Below are positions 33,426 through 41,424 of a DNA stretch of 64,000 nucleotides, piece by piece. The notes under the pieces were generated by a model. It did no database searches, was not told the DNA's origin, and was given only the letters and a program-made list of their open reading frames with translations. This stretch comes from Winogradskyella vidalii. GTDB lineage: Bacteria; Bacteroidota; Bacteroidia; Flavobacteriales; Flavobacteriaceae. Both the position numbers and the translations under genes were made by a program. Numbering within the stretch: the stretch's first letter is position 1; every line of letters begins with the position of its first letter. Where the stretch lies: contig NZ_JABFDG010000001.1 in the NCBI RefSeq assembly GCF_013403955.1, positions 372,001 to 436,000 of the forward strand, in the 5' to 3' direction.

Positions 33426-34724
33426 TTAATTCTGAAGGGTTTTTTCCTGTTTAATAGCAGCAAAAGCTTCTTTTAAATCGGCTTTTAAATCTTCAATAGC
33501 TTCAATACCTACAGACAAACGAATGAGGTCTTTTGTGACTCCAGTCGTTTCCTGAGCTTCATCACTTAATTGCTGGTGTGTTGTACTCGCAGGATGAATA
33601 ATTAGTGATTTTGTATCGCCAATATTAGCGAGTAATGAGAAAAGTTTAGTTGTATCCGCTATAGTTTTAGCAGCTTCATAACCACCATCGACACCAAAAG
33701 TAACCACACCACTTTGCCCTTTTGGTAAGTATTTGTCAGCTAATGCTTTGTATTTGCTTGTTTCTAATCCAGGATAGTTGACCCAGTTTACTTCAGGTTG
33801 TTCTTGTAGCCATTTTGCTAAATTGAGTGCATTTTCGCTATGCTTTTTAATACGAAGTTCTAAAGTTTCTAAACCTTGAATAATTTGAAAAGCATTAAAC
33901 GGACTTAAAGCACCACCGTAATCTCTGAGTCCTTCAACTCTTATTTTAGCAATAAATGCAGCGGCTCCAATAGCGTCGCTATATACTAAACCGTGATAGC
34001 CCGCTGACGGTTCTGTGAACTCAGGGAATTTTCCGTTGGTCCAGTCAAATGTACCAGCATCTATAATAACGCCTCCTAGTGAAGTGCCATTACCAGTAAT
34101 ATACTTGGTTAATGAGTGGATAACGATGTTAGCACCGTATTCTATAGGTTTTAATAAATAAGGTGTCGCTACAGTATTATCTACAATTAATGGAACTTTG
34201 TGCGCTTTTGCTGCTCCCGAAATAGCTTCGAGGTCTAAAACATCTAATTTTGGATTTCCTAAAGATTCTACAAAAAATGCTCGTGTGTTTTCTTGTGCTG
34301 CTTTTTCAAATTCTTCTGGATTAGAAGCATCAACAAAAGTGGTTGTAATGCCATGTCTTGGTAGGGTAACGCTTAATAAATTGTACGTGCCACCATACAA
34401 ACTGCTTGAAGCTACAATGTGATCACCAGCACGTAAAAGTGTTAGCAATGTTGTAGAAATGGCAGAGGTTCCAGATGCCGTTGCAACAGCAGCAATACCA
34501 CCTTCTAAGGCCGCTAAACGCTGTTCTAAAATGTCGTTTGTTGGGTTGTTAAGACGCGTGTAAATGTAACCCGGAACGGAAAGGTTGAATCGTCCTGCGG
34601 CTTCATCAGAATCTTTAAAAACATAAGATGATGTTTGGTAAATAGGAACAGCCCTAGTTCCTGAAGTTTCTGTTGTGTCGTGTCCTGCGTGCAACGCCTG
34701 GGTTGCGAATTTTTGTGTACTCAT
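33426..34724 (-). CDS. metY: O-acetylhomoserine sulfhydrylase (Cys/Met metabolism PLP enzyme)
   Basis: A 432-residue PLP enzyme of the gamma-family. The PLP lysine motif is IHSLTKYITGNGTSLGG, with YTRLNNPTND and ASSSLYGGTYNL near the N-terminus. Its length of about 430 residues and GTSLGG sequence match O-acetylhomoserine (thiol)-lyases, which make homocysteine from O-acetylhomoserine and sulfide, rather than MetB/MetC (about 390). It is the first gene of the metY-metX pair, and its mRNA leader carries a SAM-I riboswitch. This gives direct feedback by the end product S-adenosylmethionine. SAM is also the cosubstrate of ArsS encoded 11 kb away. Confidence 0.93.
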   Translation of the reverse strand: MSTQKFATQALHAGHDTTETSGTRAVPIYQTSSYVFKDSDEAAGRFNLSVPGYIYTRLNNPTNDILEQRLAALEGGIAAVATASGTSAISTTLLTLLRAGDHIVASSSLYGGTYNLLSVTLPRHGITTTFVDASNPEEFEKAAQENTRAFFVESLGNPKLDVLDLEAISGAAKAHKVPLIVDNTVATPYLLKPIEYGANIVIHSLTKYITGNGTSLGGVIIDAGTFDWTNGKFPEFTEPSAGYHGLVYSDAIGAAAFIAKIRVEGLRDYGGALSPFNAFQIIQGLETLELRIKKHSENALNLAKWLQEQPEVNWVNYPGLETSKYKALADKYLPKGQSGVVTFGVDGGYEAAKTIADTTKLFSLLANIGDTKSLIIHPASTTHQQLSDEAQETTGVTKDLIRLSVGIEAIEDLKADLKEAFAAIKQEKTLQN

Positions 34725-34840
34725 TTTTCTAAGTTTTTGAGTTAATAAAAGATTAAACCAAAAGCCAAATAAGCCTCGTTTTCCTTGAGTCTAATCGAAG
34801 GATGAAGCGTACTTAATAGAAAAATATTATAAAGAAAATG

Positions 34841-34862
34841 CTAATTACAGATGAGTAATTAG
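34841..34862 (-). promoter_or_regulatory. Candidate expression-platform hairpin of the SAM riboswitch
   Basis: CTAATTAC/GTAATTAG (8-bp stem, 6-base loop) begins 6 bases after the aptamer's closing stem in the minus-strand RNA and is followed by a T-rich stretch (CATTTTCTTTAT). It is A/T-rich and weak for a terminator, so the switch may act by another structure. Confidence 0.45.
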
Positions 34863-34868
34863 GCTTGA

Positions 34869-34988
34869 GTTATCTATCCAAATATGCAAAAAATGACTTG
34901 CGCATTTAAGTAGAATTTAGCACCTTCTTAGTAAATCTAAGGGTTGCTAAGGTTTCATAGGGTCATTCCCTCCACCTTTCTTGATAAC
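34869..34988 (-). promoter_or_regulatory. SAM-I (S-box) riboswitch in front of metY
   Basis: The minus-strand RNA contains the S-box core almost letter for letter: ATCAAGAAAGGTGGAGGGA, then ATGACCCTATGAAACCT and AGCAACC, and further on AAGGTGCTAAATTC. The closing stem P1 is GTTATC (complement of 34983-34988) with GATAAC (complement of 34869-34874), giving a 120-base aptamer. P3 is seen as CTTAG...CTAAG. It lies 144 bases before the metY start and on the same strand. SAM-I aptamers turn off methionine genes when SAM is plentiful. The gap 34725-35094 holds this element and no gene. Confidence 0.93.
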
Positions 34989-35094
34989 ATTTCAGTAAGT
35001 GTTTGAACTTTGTGAGTACAAATATTGCAATACAAAAGTTAGAATTCCAAATAAATGACCATTTTTATTTAGTTTTTAACATAATTTATAATGC

Positions 35095-36642
35095 TTAAGT
35101 GTTCTTCGTTAAGTATTTAGTGCGAATAATTTCGCCTACGGGTTTGTTTTCAATCTTACTTTCTAGCCAAGATATAATATCTAAATATAAAAAGGCGCGC
35201 CGTTCATAAGGGTGTTCTTCAAAAGTTTTTAGAGTTTTATATAAGTCTCTAAAGGCATTTTTTAAATCATGAGGATAAATATCTTGAAGCCCTCTAATAA
35301 ATTTAATCATTTCTTTTTGAACTTCGTGAAGATCATTCATCTTAATTAAAAACTTATACGTGCTTCTAAGCAGTGTTTCTAAGTGGTAATCTAGGCCAGC
35401 TTCATAATGTGCCACGAGATTTAAGACTCTTGAAAAACAGAGTAAATCTTCGCGCATAGATAACGATTTATTGGAGATGATTTTATCTAAATATTTTATA
35501 CATGCTTTGTTATTTCCAGCACCAAATTCTAAACTCGCAAATTTGTAGTAAAAAATCATTTTATGGTGTGGATCAATTTTATCTCTAAAAGGAATCAAGT
35601 CTTTTTCTATAATTGGAATTAAACTTAGGCCTTCTTCAAAACTCCCATCAATAAAGTGTTTGTTGATGCTGTGGAAATTCTTGTAAAGAAAAACGAGGGT
35701 TGCTACATTTTCGTCTTTTGGGAAGTCTGAACCTGATACTGTAGTTTGGAATTCTAAAAATTTCTCTTCAAATTTTGGTTTATTATTTATAAAAAATAAA
35801 GCCTCTAGTAAATAGTTGTTCCCCTTTAGAAAAAAAACAGGATTGACACTGATCATGCTTGGGTTTTGATAAAATAAATCAACCCATTTTAAAGCGTACT
35901 TATAGCAATTTAAAAAATCTTGAAGTAAAAAACTTTGCCATAATTGTGCTTTATAAAGCCATAATTTTTCTCTAAATCCAAGTTTTTCTATGTTTAGTTT
36001 AGGAAGTCGTTGGTTAAAATAATTAGTAATCATTTCTGCTTCCTCTTCATTTTTTACATAGCCTGTTTTTAAAATCGTACTATAAAGTTGAAGTGATAAA
36101 TTGGAGAGTTTACTAGCAATAACATTAAGTGCACTAAGTTCTTTAGCTTGTATGGCGAGTTCATCGGCTCGTGTGCTAATGCTTCGAGTAATGTACTGGG
36201 ATTCGATTACTTTTTCTAGTTCTACAATTTCAAAAGCGGCATTTTTTTCTTCGTTTATAATGGCTAATTCTTTGGCTTTGTCTAGTATTTTTAGGCTCTG
36301 TTTATATAAACCCTTGTGGTATAAAATAGAGGCGAAATCGAGTTGCTCTCTAATTTGTAAACGCACATCTTGATGCGATGGGTTAAGTTTTAGACTAATT
36401 AAAATCTGTTTATATAAATGCGCTTTGACGTTGGCTAACTGTTGTTTTTTTACAATTCCACTTTTTAAGATTGCGGCTTCATTATACGTTTTGGCTTTGT
36501 CTAATACGTTAAAAAGATTCAAGAATTTTGAATCTGAATTCACGCCAAGCCGACCCACGTAAAGCTTAAATTGTCGCTTTTCGGATTTAGTTAGTGATTT
36601 TACTAATGAGAATAAATTATCTTTTTGGTCTTTAGTTATCAA
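35095..36642 (-). CDS. Conserved flavobacterial helical-repeat protein of unknown function
   Basis: A 515-residue soluble protein, nearly all helical, with no signal peptide. The N-terminus LFSLVKSLTKSEKRQFKLYVGRL is typical of a group I know only as hypothetical in Flavobacteriia. Several TPR-like stretches are visible (ASILYHKGLYKQSLKILDKAKEL, residues about 110-140; YKFASLEFGAGNNKACIKYLDKII, about 360-390), so it is probably a protein-interaction scaffold. No catalytic motif was found. It is monocistronic, divergent from leuA (145-base shared gap). Confidence 0.75.
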   Translation of the reverse strand: MITKDQKDNLFSLVKSLTKSEKRQFKLYVGRLGVNSDSKFLNLFNVLDKAKTYNEAAILKSGIVKKQQLANVKAHLYKQILISLKLNPSHQDVRLQIREQLDFASILYHKGLYKQSLKILDKAKELAIINEEKNAAFEIVELEKVIESQYITRSISTRADELAIQAKELSALNVIASKLSNLSLQLYSTILKTGYVKNEEEAEMITNYFNQRLPKLNIEKLGFREKLWLYKAQLWQSFLLQDFLNCYKYALKWVDLFYQNPSMISVNPVFFLKGNNYLLEALFFINNKPKFEEKFLEFQTTVSGSDFPKDENVATLVFLYKNFHSINKHFIDGSFEEGLSLIPIIEKDLIPFRDKIDPHHKMIFYYKFASLEFGAGNNKACIKYLDKIISNKSLSMREDLLCFSRVLNLVAHYEAGLDYHLETLLRSTYKFLIKMNDLHEVQKEMIKFIRGLQDIYPHDLKNAFRDLYKTLKTFEEHPYERRAFLYLDIISWLESKIENKPVGEIIRTKYLTKNT

Positions 36643-36787
36643 TTTATAATAGATTTATATAATTGTAAATCAGTTATTTAAGTTTTGTTTTTGCGATTGA
36701 ACATCGTAAAGTTACAGATCTCAGCCCGATTAAAGCGAATTCTACTTATATATTCGTAAGACAATACTATAAAATATATTTTGATAT

Positions 36788-37963
36788 ATGTCTAATAACA
36801 ATATACAAATCTTTGATACAACGCTACGTGATGGTGAGCAAGTGCCTGGATGTAAGCTAAATTCAGAACAGAAAGTAATTATTGCTGCTCAGCTAGATAA
36901 ACTAGGTGTTGATGTTATAGAAGCTGGTTTTCCAGTGTCTAGCCCTGGTGACTTTGAGTCTGTTGAAGCGATTTCAAAAATTGTTAAAAACGCCACTGTT
37001 TGCGGTTTAACACGATCAGTAGAAAACGATATTAAAGTAGCGGCAGAGTCGTTGCGCTATGCTAAAAAACCAAGAATCCATACAGGTATTGGAACTTCTG
37101 ACTCTCACATTATTCATAAATTTAAATCTAATAAAGAAGCTATTCTAGAGCGTGCATTTGCCGCTGTGAAATATGCAAAATCATTTGTTGAAGATGTAGA
37201 GTTTTATGCTGAAGATGCTGGTAGAACAGATAATGAATATTTAGCTAGAGTTTGTGAGGCAGCAATTAAAGCTGGAGCAACGGTTTTAAATATTCCAGAT
37301 ACAACAGGTTATTGTTTGCCAAGTGAATATGGCGCAAAAATAAAATACCTAAAAGAAAACGTCAAAGGCATTGAAAAAGCGATTTTATCTTGTCACTGTC
37401 ACAATGATTTAGGGTTGGCAACTGCTAATTCTATTGAAGGTGTTATTAATGGTGCGCGACAAATAGAATGTACGATTAATGGTATTGGTGAACGTGCCGG
37501 AAATACCGCCTTAGAAGAAGTGGTGATGGTTTTAAAACAGCATCCTTACCTTAATTTAGATACGAATATAAATACCTCAATGCTATACGGAACAAGCCAG
37601 TTGGTAAGTGAGAGTATGGGGATTTATACCCAGCCAAATAAAGCTATTGTTGGTGCTAACGCTTTTGCGCATAGCTCAGGGATACATCAAGATGGTGTGA
37701 TTAAAAATAGAGAAACTTACGAAATTATAGATCCAAAGGATGTTGGTGTTACCGAATCTGCTATTGTGTTAACCGCAAGAAGTGGACGTGCAGCTTTAGC
37801 TTACAGAGCTAAAAATGTAGGTTACGAACTAACAAAGCTTCAGTTAGATGATGTTTATGCTAACTTTTTGAGTTTTGCTGATCGTAAAAAAGAAGTTGAC
37901 GATAACGATATTCATCAAATCATTGAAACAAGTAGAGTGTATCAACAAATAATTTCTGCATAA
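36788..37963 (+). CDS. leuA: 2-isopropylmalate synthase, short form
   Basis: A 391-residue enzyme with the HMGL-like TIM barrel: [13 protein letters not shown] (9-21, metal Asp), [15 protein letters not shown], the metal-binding [16 protein letters not shown], and [15 protein letters not shown]. It condenses acetyl-CoA with 2-oxoisovalerate, the first step of leucine synthesis. At 391 residues it lacks the roughly 110-residue C-terminal LeuA regulatory domain, so leucine feedback through that domain is not expected. Homocitrate or citramalate synthase could look alike, but the leuCDB neighbours support LeuA. leuC begins 2 bases after its stop. No leucine-rich leader peptide or terminator was found in the 145-base upstream gap. 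Confidence 0.92.
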   Translation: MSNNNIQIFDTTLRDGEQVPGCKLNSEQKVIIAAQLDKLGVDVIEAGFPVSSPGDFESVEAISKIVKNATVCGLTRSVENDIKVAAESLRYAKKPRIHTGIGTSDSHIIHKFKSNKEAILERAFAAVKYAKSFVEDVEFYAEDAGRTDNEYLARVCEAAIKAGATVLNIPDTTGYCLPSEYGAKIKYLKENVKGIEKAILSCHCHNDLGLATANSIEGVINGARQIECTINGIGERAGNTALEEVVMVLKQHPYLNLDTNINTSMLYGTSQLVSESMGIYTQPNKAIVGANAFAHSSGIHQDGVIKNRETYEIIDPKDVGVTESAIVLTARSGRAALAYRAKNVGYELTKLQLDDVYANFLSFADRKKEVDDNDIHQIIETSRVYQQIISA

Positions 37964-37965
37964 AA

Positions 37966-39348
37966 ATGGGAAAAACATTATTTGACAAAGTTTGGGATGC
38001 GCATGTGGTCGATACGATTGAAAATGGTCCTCAAATTCTTTATATAGATAAACATTTAATACATGAGGTAACAAGTCCGCAGGCTTTCAATGAATTGGAG
38101 GAACGCGGAATTTCGGTATTTAGACCAAATCAAATTGTCGCTACTGCCGATCATAATACACCAACCTTAAATCAGAATCAACCGGTAAAAGATGCACTTT
38201 CGAGACAGCAATTAGAACAATTGTCCAAAAACTGTAAAAAAAATGACATCACCTTATACGAGTTGGGTCATAAATACAATGGTATTGTACACGTTATGGC
38301 ACCTGAATTAGGGGTGACACAGCCAGGTTTAACTATGGTTTGTGGTGATAGTCATACGTCAACACATGGCGCATTTGGAGCCATTGCTTTTGGTATTGGT
38401 ACAAGTCAAGTGGCGCAAGTTTTTGCAAGCCAATGTTTATTGCTTACCAAGCCAAAAAGTCTTAGGGTTTCGGTTAATGGTAAATTGAAAAAAGGCGTGC
38501 TTCCTAAAGATGTGATTTTATATATTATTTCAAAATTAGGTACCAATTCAGGGACAGGTTATTTTTGTGAATATGCAGGAAATGTGTTTGAAGAGATGAG
38601 TATGGAAGGTCGAATGACCGTCTGTAATATGAGTATTGAAATGGGCGCAAGAGGCGGTATGATTGCACCAGATGAAACTACTTTTAATTATGTTGAAGGT
38701 CGTGAATTTGCACCAAAAGGCAAAGATTTTGATGCTAAAGTGGCTTATTGGAAAACCTTACCAACCGACGACGATGCGGTATTTGATAAGGAATATACTT
38801 TTGATGCCGAGGATATAGAACCAATGGTGACCTATGGAACAAATCCTGGAATGGGAATTAAAATTTCAGAAACGATTCCTAAAGACGATAATCCATCGTT
38901 TAAAAAATCATTGGCTTATATGGATTTTGAAGCTGGTGAAAGTTTAATTAACAAACCTATTAATTATGTGTTTATAGGGAGTTGTACCAATTCTAGAATT
39001 GAAGATTTTAGGGTGGCAGCAGAATTTATTAAAGGAAAACAAAAAGCTAAAAATGTTACGGCTTGGCTAGTGCCAGGTAGTAAGCAAGTTGAAGCGCAGA
39101 TTGTAGATGAAGGTTTAAAAACTATTTTTGATGCGGCAGGATTTGAGTTGCGTCAGCCAGGGTGTTCAGCATGCCTAGCGATGAACGATGATAAGATTCC
39201 GCAAAACGAATATTGTGTATCTACTTCTAACAGGAATTTTGAAGGCCGACAAGGGCAAGGTTCAAGGACTATTTTGGCGAGCCCTTTAGTAGCAGCAGCT
39301 ACAGCTGTTGAAGGAAAGATTGTTGATATCACAAAACATTTGAATTAA
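37966..39348 (+). CDS. leuC: 3-isopropylmalate dehydratase large subunit
   Basis: A 460-residue aconitase-family protein. The 4Fe-4S cluster ligands are visible as [11 protein letters not shown] and the CSACLAMN pair; [15 protein letters not shown] is the family signature. With LeuD it isomerises 2- to 3-isopropylmalate. It follows leuA by 2 bases. The gap to leuD is 157 bases and contains a small hairpin repeat, looser than expected for subunits of one enzyme. Confidence 0.95.
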   Translation: MGKTLFDKVWDAHVVDTIENGPQILYIDKHLIHEVTSPQAFNELEERGISVFRPNQIVATADHNTPTLNQNQPVKDALSRQQLEQLSKNCKKNDITLYELGHKYNGIVHVMAPELGVTQPGLTMVCGDSHTSTHGAFGAIAFGIGTSQVAQVFASQCLLLTKPKSLRVSVNGKLKKGVLPKDVILYIISKLGTNSGTGYFCEYAGNVFEEMSMEGRMTVCNMSIEMGARGGMIAPDETTFNYVEGREFAPKGKDFDAKVAYWKTLPTDDDAVFDKEYTFDAEDIEPMVTYGTNPGMGIKISETIPKDDNPSFKKSLAYMDFEAGESLINKPINYVFIGSCTNSRIEDFRVAAEFIKGKQKAKNVTAWLVPGSKQVEAQIVDEGLKTIFDAAGFELRQPGCSACLAMNDDKIPQNEYCVSTSNRNFEGRQGQGSRTILASPLVAAATAVEGKIVDITKHLN

Positions 39349-39409
39349 ATATAAAGACCTCAACGGTTTTTAATAAGTATAAAAAATAAAAATATAAATT
39401 GAACCATTG

Positions 39410-39426
39410 CCTTCCTTTTGGGAAGG
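39410..39426. repeat. Hairpin repeat between leuC and leuD
   Basis: CCTTCC (39410-39415) and GGAAGG (39421-39426) form a short perfect stem. It lies in the leuC-leuD gap. The reading frame that runs through it into leuD starts at TTG 39407 and is not believed to be translated. Confidence 0.6.
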
Positions 39427-39505
39427 TGTCTGTTATAACAGAAAGATGGGAAAAGAGCATCCTGCCTTAGTAGGAATAATAGCCACTTTTGTGGACATTT
39501 ATAAT

Positions 39506-40096
39506 ATGGAAAAATTTACAACATTAAAATCAAAAGCCATCCCTTTAGATATTGAGAATGTGGATACGGATCAAATTATACCAGCACGTTTTTTAAAAGC
39601 AACGGATAGAAAAGGGTTTGGTGATAATTTATTTAGAGATTGGCGCTATAACAAAGACGGTTCGGTAAATCCAGACTTTGTGCTTAACGATGCGAGATAT
39701 TCGGGTAAAATATTGGTGGCAGGTGATAATTTTGGGTGCGGATCCAGTAGAGAGCACGCGGCTTGGGCAATTACAGATTTTGGATTTAAAGTCGTTGTGT
39801 CTAGTTTCTTTGCTGATATTTTTAAAGGTAATGCTTTAAATAATGGCTTGTTACCAGTTCAGGTATCTAAGGCTTTTTTAAGTGACTTGCAAAGTTGTAT
39901 TGTGTCTCATCCAGAGACGGAACTTATTGTGGATCTTGAAAATCAAACGATTTCAGTAAAGGACGCTGATTTGTCAGAAGATTTTGAAATTGATGCTTAT
40001 AAAAAAACATGTATGATTAATGGTTATGATGATATTGACTATTTATTAAGCAAAAAAGAAAAGATTGAGGCGTTTGAAAATGCCGCTAGCAATTGA
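39506..40096 (+). CDS. leuD: 3-isopropylmalate dehydratase small subunit
   Basis: A 196-residue swivel-domain protein. The start ATG 39506 gives [26 protein letters not shown], which matches the normal LeuD N-terminus; the open frame continues upstream to a TTG at 39407, but those 33 residues come from repeat-bearing intergenic [20 protein letters not shown] is the substrate-binding signature. It partners LeuC. A terminator follows within 10-30 bases, separating it from leuB. Confidence 0.93.
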   Translation: MEKFTTLKSKAIPLDIENVDTDQIIPARFLKATDRKGFGDNLFRDWRYNKDGSVNPDFVLNDARYSGKILVAGDNFGCGSSREHAAWAITDFGFKVVVSSFFADIFKGNALNNGLLPVQVSKAFLSDLQSCIVSHPETELIVDLENQTISVKDADLSEDFEIDAYKKTCMINGYDDIDYLLSKKEKIEAFENAASN

Positions 40097-40103
40097 GTGC
40101 GTT

Positions 40104-40128
40104 AAGGATGGAAACGGCATCCTTTTTT
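40104..40128 (+). terminator. Rho-independent terminator after leuD
   Basis: AAGGATG (40104-40110) pairs with CATCCTT (40118-40124), followed by six T. Directly after it, CTTTTTTGC and GCAAAAAAG form a second A/T-rich 9-bp stem. This suggests that leuACD and leuB-ppc can be separate transcripts, or that read-through is limited. Confidence 0.75.
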
Positions 40129-40297
40129 GCTTTTTTTTAGCAAAAAAGATATAGTGTACAGCCTGACTTTTTGTATTCTTGTACGCTTGTTATAGAGCTG
40201 AAAAGTTGATAACAAAAAGTAACGCCATAAAAATTAAATAATAATGAACACCTGTCTGTAATGAGGTAGGAGAACCACAATAGAAATACATTTTTCG

Positions 40298-41416
40298 ATG
40301 AAATTAAATATCGCAGTTTTACCAGGAGATGGTATCGGACCAGAAGTAACAAAGCAGGCAGAAAAGGCTTTAAAAGCGATTGCTTCAGAATATAATCATG
40401 ATTTTACATTTACCACTGCAGATGTTGGTGCTATTGCCATTGATAAACATGGTTCGGCTTTACCAGATGCTACTTTAGACTTATGTAAAACAACGGATGC
40501 GATTTTATTTGGTGCTATTGGCGATCCTAAATATGATAACAATCCAGCGGCAAAAGTAAGACCAGAACAAGGGCTGCTTAAGTTGCGTAAGGAATTAGGA
40601 TTGTTTGCAAATATTAGACCTGTAAAGGCTTATAAAACTTTATTAGAGAAGTCGCCTTTAAAGAAGCATATTATTGAGGGGACTGATATTTCTATATACA
40701 GAGAATTAACAGGTGGTATTTATTTTGGAGAAAAACAAATCTCTGAGGATGGAGACTATGCTTCAGATTTATGTGGCTACTCACGTGAAGAAATTGAGCG
40801 CGTTGCGCATTTAGCATTTGTCGCTGCGGAACAAAGAAATCATAAAGTGACATTGGTAGATAAGGCTAATGTTTTAGAAACGTCTCGACTATGGCGAAAA
40901 GTAGTGAAAGAGGTTGCTGAACAATATCCAGATGTCACTCTCGATTTTCTATTTGTAGATAATGCAGCAATGCAAATGATATTAAACCCCAAACAGTTTG
41001 ATGTGATATTAACCGAAAATATGTTTGGTGATATTATTAGTGATGAAGCTAGTGTTATTGGTGGTTCAATTGGCTTGTTAGCTTCTGCTTCTGTTGGCGA
41101 TAAGTATGCGATGTTTGAGCCGATTCATGGATCTTACCCTCAAGCGGCAAACAAAGGAATTGCGAATCCTATTGCTTCTATTTTGTCGGCTGCTATGTTA
41201 CTGGATCATTATGAATTACATAATGAAGCCGAATTAATTAGGTTAGCTGTAGAAAAATCATTAAAATTAAACATTACAACTCCGGATATAAATTCGGTAG
41301 TTAACACAGTAACGACGTCTAATGTTGGTGATTTTATTGAAGATTTTATCTTTAATCCAAAAGATACAAATCTTAATTTTAAGAATATCCATCTCGGACA
41401 GTCTACAATAATATAA
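40298..41416 (+). CDS. leuB: 3-isopropylmalate dehydrogenase
   Basis: A 372-residue beta-decarboxylating dehydrogenase. It has LPGDGIGPEV (8-17), LFGAIGDPKYD, the catalytic Tyr in YRELTGGIYFGE, Lys in LVDKANVL, and the metal site NMFGDIISDEASVIGGSIG. It oxidises 3-isopropylmalate with NAD to the leucine precursor. It is 201 bases after leuD, behind a terminator, and 8 bases before ppc, with which it is clearly cotranscribed. The upstream gap contains no extra gene. Confidence 0.95.
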   Translation: MKLNIAVLPGDGIGPEVTKQAEKALKAIASEYNHDFTFTTADVGAIAIDKHGSALPDATLDLCKTTDAILFGAIGDPKYDNNPAAKVRPEQGLLKLRKELGLFANIRPVKAYKTLLEKSPLKKHIIEGTDISIYRELTGGIYFGEKQISEDGDYASDLCGYSREEIERVAHLAFVAAEQRNHKVTLVDKANVLETSRLWRKVVKEVAEQYPDVTLDFLFVDNAAMQMILNPKQFDVILTENMFGDIISDEASVIGGSIGLLASASVGDKYAMFEPIHGSYPQAANKGIANPIASILSAAMLLDHYELHNEAELIRLAVEKSLKLNITTPDINSVVNTVTTSNVGDFIEDFIFNPKDTNLNFKNIHLGQSTII

Positions 41417-41424
41417 TAAACACA

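Noticed and set aside
36643-36787. Leucine leader peptide or attenuator before leuA
   Set aside because: No short frame rich in Leu/Val/Ile and no terminator hairpin was found.
39407-39505. 33-residue extension of LeuD from a TTG codon
   Set aside because: The segment crosses an intergenic hairpin; LeuD homologues begin at the MEKFTTL-type start.
40240-40290. tRNA-like or small RNA segment before leuB (GAGGTAGGAGAACCAC)
   Set aside because: No cloverleaf or anticodon arm can be drawn.
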